In this document: positions 49,303 to 57,753 of the stretch, in pieces
Layout of the letters: the number at the start of each line of letters is the position of its first letter
Numbering within the stretch: position 1 is the first letter of the stretch
NCBI RefSeq assembly: GCF_918741295.1
Contig: NZ_CAKKNB010000001.1
Coordinates: 124,001-188,000 of the forward strand
Direction of reading: 5' to 3'
Source of the DNA: Aquabacterium sp. CECT 9606
Lineage (GTDB): Bacteria; Pseudomonadota; Gammaproteobacteria; Burkholderiales; Burkholderiaceae_C
Length of the DNA: 64,000 nt
The notes under the pieces: generated by a model
What the model saw: only the letters and a program-made list of their open reading frames with translations
The model's database searches: none
Told to the model about the DNA's origin: nothing
Position numbers and translations under genes: made by a program

Positions 49303-51009
49303 ATGTACGCCAAATTCTTCGGACTGAAGCACGAGCCCTTCTCGATCGCCCCTGACCCGCGCTACCTGTTCATGAGCGACCGGCACCGCGAGGCGCTGGC
49401 CCACCTGCTGTATGGCGTGGGCGGTGGGGGCGGTTTCGTGCTGCTGACGGGTGAAATCGGCGCCGGCAAGACCACGGTATGCCGCTGCTTCCTGGAGCAG
49501 ATCCCTCGGCGCTGCAACGTGGCCTACATCTTCAACCCCAAGTTGACGGTGCAGGAGCTGCTCAAGTCGGTGTGCGACGAGTTCCGCATCCCCTACCAGC
49601 ACCAGGGCCCGGGGGTGGAGACGGTCAAGGACTACCTCGACCCGCTCAACGAGTTCCTGCTCAAGACCCACGCGGTCGGCCAGAACAACGTGCTCATCAT
49701 CGACGAGGCGCAGAACCTGTCGCCCGACGTGCTGGAGCAATTGCGCCTGCTGACCAACCTGGAGACCAGCGAGCGCAAGCTGCTGCAGATCATCCTGATC
49801 GGCCAACCCGAGTTGCGCACCATGCTGGCCCAGCCCGAGCTGGAGCAACTGGCGCAGCGCGTGATCGCGCGCTTCCACCTGGATGCCTTGTCCGAGGCCG
49901 AGACGGCGCAGTACATCCGGCACCGCCTGGCGGTGGCCGGCCTGGCCCGGGGCAAGTTGTTCGACAGCCAGGCCGTGGAGCGCGTGCACCAGTTGTCGCG
50001 CGGCATTCCACGCCGCATCAACCTGCTGTGCGATCGGGCCTTGCTGGGCGCTTATGCCGAAGGCAAAAGCCGCGTCGACCGCGAGATCGTGGACAAGGCC
50101 GCCAGCGAAGTGTTCGACATCACCCGGGTGCTGGCGCCCGCCCATGCCGCGGCAGGGCGCATGCCGGCCTGGGGCTGGGGCCTGGTGGCCAGCACGACGG
50201 TGCTGGGCTTGGCGGGCATGGGCGGCGTGGCCTGGTGGCAGCACCGCGCCCATCCCGGCCCCGAACCGGTGGTGGCCAAGGCCGCATCGGTGCCCTTGGC
50301 GGCGTCTCGCCCGGTCACCACGGTGGCCACCGCGAGCCAGGCATCTCCCACGGCGGCGCCTTCTGCGCCCATCGTGGTGGCAGCGCCGGTGCTGAAGGCC
50401 AGCGCGGAGATCGCCTCGCTGTTCAGCACCAAACAGTTCAACGAGCGCAAAGCCTGGCTGGAGCTGGCGCCATTGTGGAAGCTGCCCCTGGCCGAGGGCG
50501 ACCCGTGCACCCAGGCCCAGCAAGCCCATGTGCATTGCTTTCGCAGCAGCCGCGGCCTGGGGCTGATCCGCCAGCTGGACCGCCCTGGCATCCTCACGCT
50601 GAACGACGAAAGCGGCCGCGCCACCTATGCCTTGCTGACCGCCTTGAACAACGACAGCGCGACCTTGAGCATGGCCGGCGTGTCCAAGACCGTGCCGGTC
50701 AGTGCTTTGCTGAAGGTGTGGCGAGGTGATTTCGCGACCTTCTGGCGGGCGCCTCCGGGCTACCTGCAATCCATCGTGGATGGCAATGTGGGCCCGCTGG
50801 TCGACGGCCTGGCCACCCGGCTGGCCATTGCGCAAGGTGAGCCCGTGACCGCCGAAAAACGCACCTACGACGCGGCCCTCAAAGCCAAGGTGGCCGCTTT
50901 CCAGCAGGCCCAGGGTTTGAGGCCAGACGGTGTGGCGGGGCCCACCACTTTCATGCAGCTCAATCGCGTCACGGGTGTGGATGAGCCACGCCTGCGGGCG
51001 GGGGGATAA
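49303..51009 (+). CDS. gspA: General secretion pathway protein A (ExeA-like ATPase)
   Basis: 568-aa protein. The cytoplasmic AAA ATPase has Walker A GEIGAGKT (50-57) and Walker B VLIIDEAQNLSPD. A membrane helix follows at about 286-306. The periplasmic part has a C39-peptidase-like domain (HCFRSSRGLGLIRQLDRPG) and a C-terminal peptidoglycan-binding repeat (VAAFQQAQGLRPDGVAGPTT). With GspB it helps insert the type II secretin through peptidoglycan. The rest of a type II secretion operon is not in this window. Confidence 0.9.
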   Translation: MYAKFFGLKHEPFSIAPDPRYLFMSDRHREALAHLLYGVGGGGGFVLLTGEIGAGKTTVCRCFLEQIPRRCNVAYIFNPKLTVQELLKSVCDEFRIPYQHQGPGVETVKDYLDPLNEFLLKTHAVGQNNVLIIDEAQNLSPDVLEQLRLLTNLETSERKLLQIILIGQPELRTMLAQPELEQLAQRVIARFHLDALSEAETAQYIRHRLAVAGLARGKLFDSQAVERVHQLSRGIPRRINLLCDRALLGAYAEGKSRVDREIVDKAASEVFDITRVLAPAHAAAGRMPAWGWGLVASTTVLGLAGMGGVAWWQHRAHPGPEPVVAKAASVPLAASRPVTTVATASQASPTAAPSAPIVVAAPVLKASAEIASLFSTKQFNERKAWLELAPLWKLPLAEGDPCTQAQQAHVHCFRSSRGLGLIRQLDRPGILTLNDESGRATYALLTALNNDSATLSMAGVSKTVPVSALLKVWRGDFATFWRAPPGYLQSIVDGNVGPLVDGLATRLAIAQGEPVTAEKRTYDAALKAKVAAFQQAQGLRPDGVAGPTTFMQLNRVTGVDEPRLRAGG

Positions 51010-51012
51010 GCG

Positions 51013-51753
51013 ATGTCTTACATACTTGATGCACTCAGGCGTGCCGATTCGGAGCGCGAACGCGGCACCGTGCCGAGCATCCATTCACCGCCGGTGCCCC
51101 CGGTGGTTGATGATCCCAAGCCACGGCGTGGTGGCCAGTCGCAGGTGCTGGTGGCCGTCATCGTGGTCTTGCTGCTGGCCCTGGCGGGTCTGCTGGCCTG
51201 GCACCTGATGAGTGGCAAAGCGCCGGCCCCGGTGGCCGTGAGCGAGCCTGCCGCTGTGGTGGCGCAGTCGCCCGAGCCACAGCCAGGGCCGCAACCCGCA
51301 CCGCAGCCTGAACCACCACCCGTGCAGGCCGCGCCCACGCCATCTCCCGTGCCGGTGACACCCCGGCCGCAGGTGACGGCGCCGGTGTCGCCACCACCCC
51401 AGGTTCAAGCGCAAACCCAGGCCGCCGCGCCCATCCTGTCCGTGCCTCCGCGACCCGTCCCCGCCGCGCGTGCCATCACCGCCGCCCCGGTGCCTGCGCC
51501 CACCGCCACGTCCGAGGCCGACAACCGCCTCTACGCCTTCAGCGAGCTGCCCGCCAACATCCAGCGCGATCTGCCCAAGCTGGTGATCGGGGGCGCGATG
51601 TACTCGGAGACCCCGGCCAACCGCATGCTCATCATCAACAGCCAGGTCTTCCACGAAGGTGACAAACTCACCCCGGACCTGGTGCTGCAAGAGATCAGGC
51701 TCAAATCGGCGGTGCTGAAATACAAAGGCTACCGTTACGGCGTCAACTACTGA
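51013..51753 (+). CDS. gspB: General secretion pathway protein B
   Basis: 246-aa partner of GspA, 3 bp downstream. It starts MSYILDALRRADSERERG, the GspB hallmark, then a single membrane helix (about 47-67) and a long Pro/Ala/Gln-rich periplasmic linker. The C-terminal GspB domain (ANIQRDLPKLVIGGAMYSET, GVNY end) follows. It acts with GspA in assembly of the type II secretion outer-membrane pore. Confidence 0.9.
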   Translation: MSYILDALRRADSERERGTVPSIHSPPVPPVVDDPKPRRGGQSQVLVAVIVVLLLALAGLLAWHLMSGKAPAPVAVSEPAAVVAQSPEPQPGPQPAPQPEPPPVQAAPTPSPVPVTPRPQVTAPVSPPPQVQAQTQAAAPILSVPPRPVPAARAITAAPVPAPTATSEADNRLYAFSELPANIQRDLPKLVIGGAMYSETPANRMLIINSQVFHEGDKLTPDLVLQEIRLKSAVLKYKGYRYGVNY

Positions 51754-51776
51754 CCTTTGGCCAAGCGCCCTCCACC

Positions 51777-53216
51777 ATGAAAAACCTCCAGGCAGACGTC
51801 GCGATCATTGGCTTTGGCACGGCGGGCATGGGGGCGTACCGCGCGGCCCGTGACCACACCGACCGCGTCGTCGTCATCCAGGCCGGCCCCTTTGGCACCA
51901 CCTGCGCGCGCGTGGGCTGCATGCCCAGCAAACTGCTGATCGCGGCGGCGGACAGCGCCCATGCCATTGCGCAGGCGCCCCTGTTCGGCGTGCACTCGGG
52001 CCCCGTGAAGGTGGATGGCGCCGCGGTGATGCAGCGGGTGCGCTCGGAGCGCGACCGCTTCGTGGGCTTCGTGCTGGACACCGTCAACGATTGGCCCGCC
52101 GAGCAGCGTGTGCTGGGCCACGCCCGTTTCACCTCGCCCCACGAATTGATGGTGGACGACCACACCCTTGTCACCGCGCAGCGCTTGGTCATCGCCACCG
52201 GCTCGTCGCCGACGGTTCCGCCGGGCTGGCGCGAGGCCCTGGGCGACAGGCTCGTCACCAACGATGATGTGTTCGAGTGGACCACCTTGCCCCAGTCCCT
52301 GGCCGTGGTGGGCGCTGGCGTGATCGGCCTGGAATTGGCGCAGGCCCTGTCGCGGCTGGGCGTGCGCGTCAAGCTGTTCAGCAAGGGCACCAAGCTGGGG
52401 CCCCTGACCGACCCCGAGGTCAGCGCCCAGGCCTTCACCATCCTGTCGGCCGAGATGGCCGTGGTCGCGCCCGCCGAGGTGCTCACCGTCAGCCGCCAGG
52501 GCGACCAGGCCCAGCTCACTTACCGCGTGGACGGGGCCGAGCACACCGAAGTGTTCGAGCAGGTCCTGGTGGCGGCGGGCCGGCAGCCCAACCTGGCCAG
52601 CCTGGACCTGGCCGCGGCGGGCATCGCAGTCAACGACCGGGGGATGCCGGCCTTTGATTTGGAGACCGGCCAGATCGGCGACAGCCACGTGTTCATCGCC
52701 GGTGACGCCCACAATGCCCACCCCTTGCTGCACGAGGCCGCTGACGACGGCAAGATCGCGGGTGACAACGCCGGGCGATTTCCGGACGTGCGGGTGCACC
52801 CGCGCCGCGCCGCCCTCGGGGTGGTGTTCACCGATCCGCAAATGATGCTCGCGGGTGCCAGCTTCAAGGCCTTGAAGGCCTCGGGCCAGGAGTTCGAAGT
52901 GGGCGCCGTCAACTTTGACGACCAGGGCCGCAGCCGCGTGATGGGACAAAACAGGGGCTTGCTGCGGGTGTATGGCGAGCGGCACACGGGCCGCTTCCTG
53001 GGCGCCGAGATGATGGGCCCTGCCGCCGAGCACATCGGGCACCTGCTGTCGTGGGCTGCACAGCACCAGTTGACGGTGCAGCAGATGCTGGACAGCCCGT
53101 TCTACCACCCGGTGGTCGAGGAAGGCGTGCGCACCGCCTTGCGCGAACTGAATCGGCACCTGCGCATGGGGCCTCGCCCGGTGGCCCGCTGCCTGGACTG
53201 CGGCCCCGGCGCGTGA
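51777..53216 (+). CDS. Dihydrolipoamide dehydrogenase-like flavin disulfide oxidoreductase
   Basis: 479-aa class I pyridine nucleotide-disulfide oxidoreductase. It has an FAD-binding GFGTAGMGAYRAARD, a redox-active disulfide in GTTCARVGCMPSK (Cys-x4-Cys), an NAD-binding AVVGAGVIGLELAQAL and the second FAD motif HVFIAGDAHNAHP. The C-terminal catalytic His-x4-Glu region reads FYHPVVEEGVRTAL. No 2-oxoacid dehydrogenase genes are nearby, so it may be a stand-alone reductase of the Lpd/mercuric reductase class. The substrate is unknown. Confidence 0.88.
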   Translation: MKNLQADVAIIGFGTAGMGAYRAARDHTDRVVVIQAGPFGTTCARVGCMPSKLLIAAADSAHAIAQAPLFGVHSGPVKVDGAAVMQRVRSERDRFVGFVLDTVNDWPAEQRVLGHARFTSPHELMVDDHTLVTAQRLVIATGSSPTVPPGWREALGDRLVTNDDVFEWTTLPQSLAVVGAGVIGLELAQALSRLGVRVKLFSKGTKLGPLTDPEVSAQAFTILSAEMAVVAPAEVLTVSRQGDQAQLTYRVDGAEHTEVFEQVLVAAGRQPNLASLDLAAAGIAVNDRGMPAFDLETGQIGDSHVFIAGDAHNAHPLLHEAADDGKIAGDNAGRFPDVRVHPRRAALGVVFTDPQMMLAGASFKALKASGQEFEVGAVNFDDQGRSRVMGQNRGLLRVYGERHTGRFLGAEMMGPAAEHIGHLLSWAAQHQLTVQQMLDSPFYHPVVEEGVRTALRELNRHLRMGPRPVARCLDCGPGA

Positions 53217-53306
53217 AGAGACCTTGCTGCGGTAAAAAGTCGCGCTTCTCCGGCGCAATGTCACCTACGATAGCCCCACAAAAACGAACGGATGAGGACC
53301 GACCAG

Positions 53307-55214
53307 ATGAAGGTCTCCGAGTCGAATGTTGAGGGGCTTGCCAACCGCCAACGCCAGTTTCTGACGCCCCATCGGCGCGAGTCCTGGCAGCCCTATGTCG
53401 CGTTCGTGGCGCTGTCACTGGTGGTGATCAGCCTGTTGGCCACGCTGGCGGTGACCAGCGTCAATGTGTTGGGCGCCTTGCGCGCCTATGTGGGCGGCGA
53501 AAGCCTGTGGTCCAAGGCCCGCAGCGACGCGGTTCAGCACTTGCGTGATTTCGCGGTCAAGCGCAACCCGGCCGATTTCGCGGCTTTCGAGCAGGCGCTG
53601 GAGCTGCCCAAGGGCGACCAGACGGCGCGTGAGGAAATGCTGCGCGACGACCCCGATCTGGCCGTGGTGCGCCAGGGCCTGATCGCGGGCGGCAACCACC
53701 CGGACGACGTCGAAGGCATGATCACGCTGTTTCGCCGCTTTGGTGATCAGCCTGCCCTGCAGGATGCGCTGGCCGCCTGGACCCAGGGCGATGCCTTGTT
53801 GGCCAAACTGCGGGTGGAGGGCCAGCGGCTGCGCCACCACCTGCATCCACCCACCGACGGGGTGATGGTGCTGGCCTCGCTCGAAGAGGTGCGCGAGCTC
53901 AACAGTGAATTGCTGCAGGCTGAAAAGCGCTTCAGCGCCAGCCTGGCCGAGGTCTCGCGCCTGACCGAGAAAATCTTGATCGGCAGCACCTTGGCGGCCG
54001 CCGTGGTGCTGGCATTGGGCAGCCTGCTGCTGGTGCGGCACGCCTTGCGGCGCCAGGCTGCGCACCGGCATGCCTTGGTGTCGGCCAATGAGCCGTGGGT
54101 GCTGGCGGCCTTCGCGGCCGAACTGGGCATGTTCGAGATGGTCGTTGATTCGGACCAGATCACCCTGGATGCCAAAGCCGCCGCCTTGTATGGCGTGGGG
54201 TCGACTGCGATGTCGATGCCGCTCGCGGTACTGCGAGACCTGGTCTTGCCCGACGACATGCCTGCCATGCAGGCGGACATCGCTGCCGCCACGCGCTCCG
54301 GCGTGCCTTTCAAGACCACCTACCGGCTTCGCCGGCCCGATGGCGTGGTGCGCTACTTTGAGTCGACCGGCCAGCAGATCGAAGGAAAGACGCGCAGCCA
54401 ACGGCGCCTGGTGGGCGTGATGCGCGACGTCACCGATGAGCGGATGCGGGCCGAGCGGGCCATGCAGCGTGATGCGGCCGAGCACGTGGCCCAGTCGCAG
54501 CGCGATTTCCTGTCGCGCTTGAGCCATGAGCTGCGCACACCTTTGAACGCCATCCTGGGCTTCGCGCAACTGCTCTTGCTGGACCGCGCCAATGCCCTGA
54601 ACCCGGCGCAGGCCCAGCGCGTCAACATGATGCTGGAGGCGGGCCAGCAATTGCTGGGCATGGTCGAGGATGTGCTCGACTTGACCAAGGTTGAGGCGGG
54701 TGAGATCGCCATCGCCTTGCAGCCGGTGGAACTGGCACCGCTGTGGCGCTCTACCGCAACGATGATCGAAGGTGTGCGTGAGCGCCATGGCGTGACCTTC
54801 ATCGACCGCCTGCCAGCGCAAGCCCTGTGGGCCAGCGCCGATCCTCAGCGCCTGGCGCAGGTGTTCATCAATTTGCTGACCAATGCGTGCAAATACAACC
54901 ACCCGGGTGGTCACGTCGTGGTCGAGGGCTGGGCCGAGGAATCCAACGTGGTGCTGGAGTTGTCGGACGATGGCATCGGCATGTCACCCGAAGACGTGGC
55001 GCAGTTGTTCCAGCCTTTCAAGCGCCTGGCACCAATGGCGGAAAGCATCGAGGGCACAGGCCTGGGCCTGTACATCGTCAAGCAGCTGGTCGAGCGCATG
55101 GAGGGCAGCATCCAGGTGCACAGCGAAAGCGGACAAGGTTCCCGCTTCACGCTCAGGTTGCCCATGGCCTCGCCGCCAATGCCAGCGCCTGTGACAACCC
55201 CTGCGACGGTCTGA
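53307..55214 (+). CDS. Membrane sensor histidine kinase
   Basis: 635-aa kinase. Membrane helices lie at about 30-52 and 222-243, enclosing a periplasmic helical sensor region of about 170 residues. A PAS domain (about 260-385) precedes the HisKA block (SHELRTPLNAILGFAQLLLL) and the HATPase domain (NLLTNACKYN, GIGMSPEDVAQLF, GTGLGLYIVKQL). The ATG at 53307 has AGGA upstream and is preferred to 53292. No cognate response regulator is adjacent, so its partner is elsewhere. Confidence 0.88.
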   Translation: MKVSESNVEGLANRQRQFLTPHRRESWQPYVAFVALSLVVISLLATLAVTSVNVLGALRAYVGGESLWSKARSDAVQHLRDFAVKRNPADFAAFEQALELPKGDQTAREEMLRDDPDLAVVRQGLIAGGNHPDDVEGMITLFRRFGDQPALQDALAAWTQGDALLAKLRVEGQRLRHHLHPPTDGVMVLASLEEVRELNSELLQAEKRFSASLAEVSRLTEKILIGSTLAAAVVLALGSLLLVRHALRRQAAHRHALVSANEPWVLAAFAAELGMFEMVVDSDQITLDAKAAALYGVGSTAMSMPLAVLRDLVLPDDMPAMQADIAAATRSGVPFKTTYRLRRPDGVVRYFESTGQQIEGKTRSQRRLVGVMRDVTDERMRAERAMQRDAAEHVAQSQRDFLSRLSHELRTPLNAILGFAQLLLLDRANALNPAQAQRVNMMLEAGQQLLGMVEDVLDLTKVEAGEIAIALQPVELAPLWRSTATMIEGVRERHGVTFIDRLPAQALWASADPQRLAQVFINLLTNACKYNHPGGHVVVEGWAEESNVVLELSDDGIGMSPEDVAQLFQPFKRLAPMAESIEGTGLGLYIVKQLVERMEGSIQVHSESGQGSRFTLRLPMASPPMPAPVTTPATV

Positions 55215-55259
55215 CGTCAGCCGGCTTGCAATCCCGGGCAGCGCCCCCACTTGACACCC

Positions 55260-56405
55260 ATGCCCTTGTCCTTGCTGTCCCTTCTGGTTCACGCCTACGT
55301 GGCTTGGCGTCTGGTGCCTGCCATGCCCGGCCCCGCGTGGGTACCGGCCCTGTTGGGGGCGGTGTTGGCGGTCTCGGCACTGGTCTTGCCGTGGGGGATG
55401 ATGGCGCGCAGGGTCAGGCACCCGACCTGGTCCGATGCACTGGCTTGGGCTGGCCTGCTGTTCATGGGTCTGTTTTCGTCGCTGCTGGTGCTGACGGTGT
55501 TGCGCGATGTGGCCTTGCTGTTGGCGGCCGGCGTGCAAATGCTGTGGCCCGCTGGGGTGCGCATGGCGGCTTTGCGAAGCCAGTCTGCCGTGGTGGTGCC
55601 GGTGGTGGCTGGCCTTGTCACGCTGTGGGGTCTGTTCAACGCACGGCGCCGCGCGGCGGTGGTGAGGGTGGACGTGCCCATCGTTGGCTTGCCCGTGTCA
55701 CTGCATGGTTTCACCATCGCGCAGATCAGCGATGTCCACGTCGGGCCCACGATCAAAGGGCCGTATCTGCAGGCCATTGTTCACGCGGTCAATGGCCTGC
55801 AGGCTGACCTGGTGGCGGTGACCGGTGACCTGGTCGATGGCTCGGTGCGTGATCTGGCGCCGCACGTGGCGCCGCTCGCCAAGTTGGCTTCCAGGCACGG
55901 CACCTACTTTGTCACCGGCAACCACGAGTACTACTCGGGCGCGCACGCCTGGGTGGCGGAGTTGCGGCGCCTGGGGATCACGGTGTTGATGAACGAACAC
56001 GTGGTCTTGCGCCACGGGCCCTTGGCGCTGCAGGCCGAGTTGGTGCTGGCTGGCGTGGCTGATCATGGTGCCCACCACTTCGACCCGACCCACCGCAGTG
56101 ATCCGCACGCCGCCTTGGCGGGGGCGCCTGCATCTGCGGTGGTCAAGATCCTGCTGGCCCACCAACCGCGCTCGGCCGAAGCGGCGGCCAAGGCGGGCTT
56201 TGACCTGCAGTTGTCCGGGCACACCCATGGCGGCCAGTTCTGGCCGTGGAACCTGTTCGTGCCATTGCAGCAGCCCTTCACCGCCGGCCTGCACCGCTGG
56301 CAGGAGTTGTGGGTCTACACCAGCCGGGGCACCGGTTATTGGGGGCCGCCCAAGCGTTTTGGTGCGCCGTCCGAGATCACGCACCTGCGCCTCGTGCCGG
56401 CCTGA
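55260..56405 (+). CDS. Membrane metallophosphoesterase (YkuE-like)
   Basis: 381-aa protein with three or four N-terminal membrane helices (about 1-125) and a calcineurin-type phosphoesterase domain. The metal ligands are visible as IAQISDVHVGP, VAVTGDLVDG, FVTGNHEYYSG, LLAHQP and LSGHTHGGQFWP. It probably acts on phosphate esters at the membrane, as relatives act on lipid or peptidoglycan-linked substrates. The ATG at 55260 is preferred to TTG at 55251. Confidence 0.9.
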   Translation: MPLSLLSLLVHAYVAWRLVPAMPGPAWVPALLGAVLAVSALVLPWGMMARRVRHPTWSDALAWAGLLFMGLFSSLLVLTVLRDVALLLAAGVQMLWPAGVRMAALRSQSAVVVPVVAGLVTLWGLFNARRRAAVVRVDVPIVGLPVSLHGFTIAQISDVHVGPTIKGPYLQAIVHAVNGLQADLVAVTGDLVDGSVRDLAPHVAPLAKLASRHGTYFVTGNHEYYSGAHAWVAELRRLGITVLMNEHVVLRHGPLALQAELVLAGVADHGAHHFDPTHRSDPHAALAGAPASAVVKILLAHQPRSAEAAAKAGFDLQLSGHTHGGQFWPWNLFVPLQQPFTAGLHRWQELWVYTSRGTGYWGPPKRFGAPSEITHLRLVPA

Positions 56406-56426
56406 TGGCATCAAAGGTGCCGCGGC

Positions 56427-57740
56427 TCATGAGGCACGCCACAGGCGCAGCCCTTCGATTCCCGTGAACAGGGCCAGGCTCCATCCAAACACCGGCAAGG
56501 CCAGGCTCAAAGCCCCGGCCAGCGGCAGCAACCACCACCAGGTTCGGGGCGGCAATTGGCGCAAGGTTTGCCGGTTGACCTGGGGTGCGGCCAAGCCACC
56601 ACGCGGGCGACGGTGCCACCACATCATCAGGCCCGACACCACCGAGAACACGGCGGCCAGCGCGGTCAGGATGAGCAGCACCTGGTTCCACCAGCCGAAT
56701 TCTCCCCGGTGAAACGGGATGCCCACGGCAGTGGCTTTGGACAGGGCAGGCAATTGATCCCAGCCACTGCGGAACAAGGTCTGGCCCGAGTAGGCGTCCA
56801 CCAGACTCGCGAACCTTTTGCCGGGCTGCGATCGGTCGAAGTTCTCCGCGCGCCACAGGCCGTCGACGCCGTTGGGCGGGGTCAACTGAAGGGCGATGTC
56901 GGGCGACTGGGCGCGCACCCTGTCGTGAATTTCTTGCCAGCTCAAGGGCGAGCTGCCGGCCAAAGGCTGCGATCGAAGGCCCTGGGGTGCCTTGGGCGTG
57001 CCTTGGCCCAGCGCCTGTTGGGCGGCGCGGAAGTTGTCGCCGCTGTGCTGTGCCCAGGTCAGGCCGGTGACCAGCACGGTGAAAGTCACCAGCCCCAAGG
57101 CGATGGCGATGCTGGCATGCAGGTCACGCCAGGTGAGGCGCTTGGACACGCCCCGGCGTGGCCAGAAGGCACGCCAGCCAGGGCCGCCCTGCGCTTGCGG
57201 CTTGGGCCACCACAAGGCCAGGCCGGTGGCGAACAGCACCAGCATCCAGCTGGCGCCCAGCTCGATCAGCCAACGCCAGCCGTCGCCTTGCAGCGCGCTG
57301 GAATGCAGTTTCTTGGACCAGGTCTTGAAGCGTTGCAACTCGGGCAATTGGCCCAGCACCTGTGCGGTGTAGGGGTTGACGTAGACGATGCTGCCGGTGG
57401 GCAGGCCGTGGTCGTGCTCACCTTTGGTCTGGTGGTGGGCATGGGCTGCTTGAAGGTAGACCTGTGTGCTGTCGGTGGCGGTGTGGGCTGGCACCACGTA
57501 ACGCAAGGCCTCGTGCGGGTGATCGGCCGTGGCGGCGGCCACTTGCTGGTCCAGGGGCTTGGGCGCCGTCCCATTGGCAGGCACGGTGACCTGGTCCAGG
57601 TCGGCGTACAGCCGGGCCTCGATCTGAGGTGACAGCGCGTAGAGCAGGCCGGTCAGCGCGGCAAAGACGACGATGGGTGCGCTGATCAAGCCGGCCCAGA
57701 AGTGGATGCGCCAGAACAGGCGGCGGAGTGTGTGGTTCAT
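56427..57740 (-). CDS. PepSY-associated transmembrane protein
   Basis: 437-aa inner-membrane protein of the PepSY_TM family. The first helix RLFWRIHFWAGLISAPIVVF is followed by a PepSY-like periplasmic segment, three further helices (near 165-185, 215-235, 355-375) and a C-terminal one. Family members are often siderophore- or metal-uptake-linked reductases, found beside TonB receptors. Here it starts 13 bp after the receptor gene on the same strand. It probably helps to reduce or release the metal brought in by the receptor. Confidence 0.88.
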   Translation of the reverse strand: MNHTLRRLFWRIHFWAGLISAPIVVFAALTGLLYALSPQIEARLYADLDQVTVPANGTAPKPLDQQVAAATADHPHEALRYVVPAHTATDSTQVYLQAAHAHHQTKGEHDHGLPTGSIVYVNPYTAQVLGQLPELQRFKTWSKKLHSSALQGDGWRWLIELGASWMLVLFATGLALWWPKPQAQGGPGWRAFWPRRGVSKRLTWRDLHASIAIALGLVTFTVLVTGLTWAQHSGDNFRAAQQALGQGTPKAPQGLRSQPLAGSSPLSWQEIHDRVRAQSPDIALQLTPPNGVDGLWRAENFDRSQPGKRFASLVDAYSGQTLFRSGWDQLPALSKATAVGIPFHRGEFGWWNQVLLILTALAAVFSVVSGLMMWWHRRPRGGLAAPQVNRQTLRQLPPRTWWWLLPLAGALSLALPVFGWSLALFTGIEGLRLWRAS

Positions 57741-57753
57741 GGTCTATGCGTGC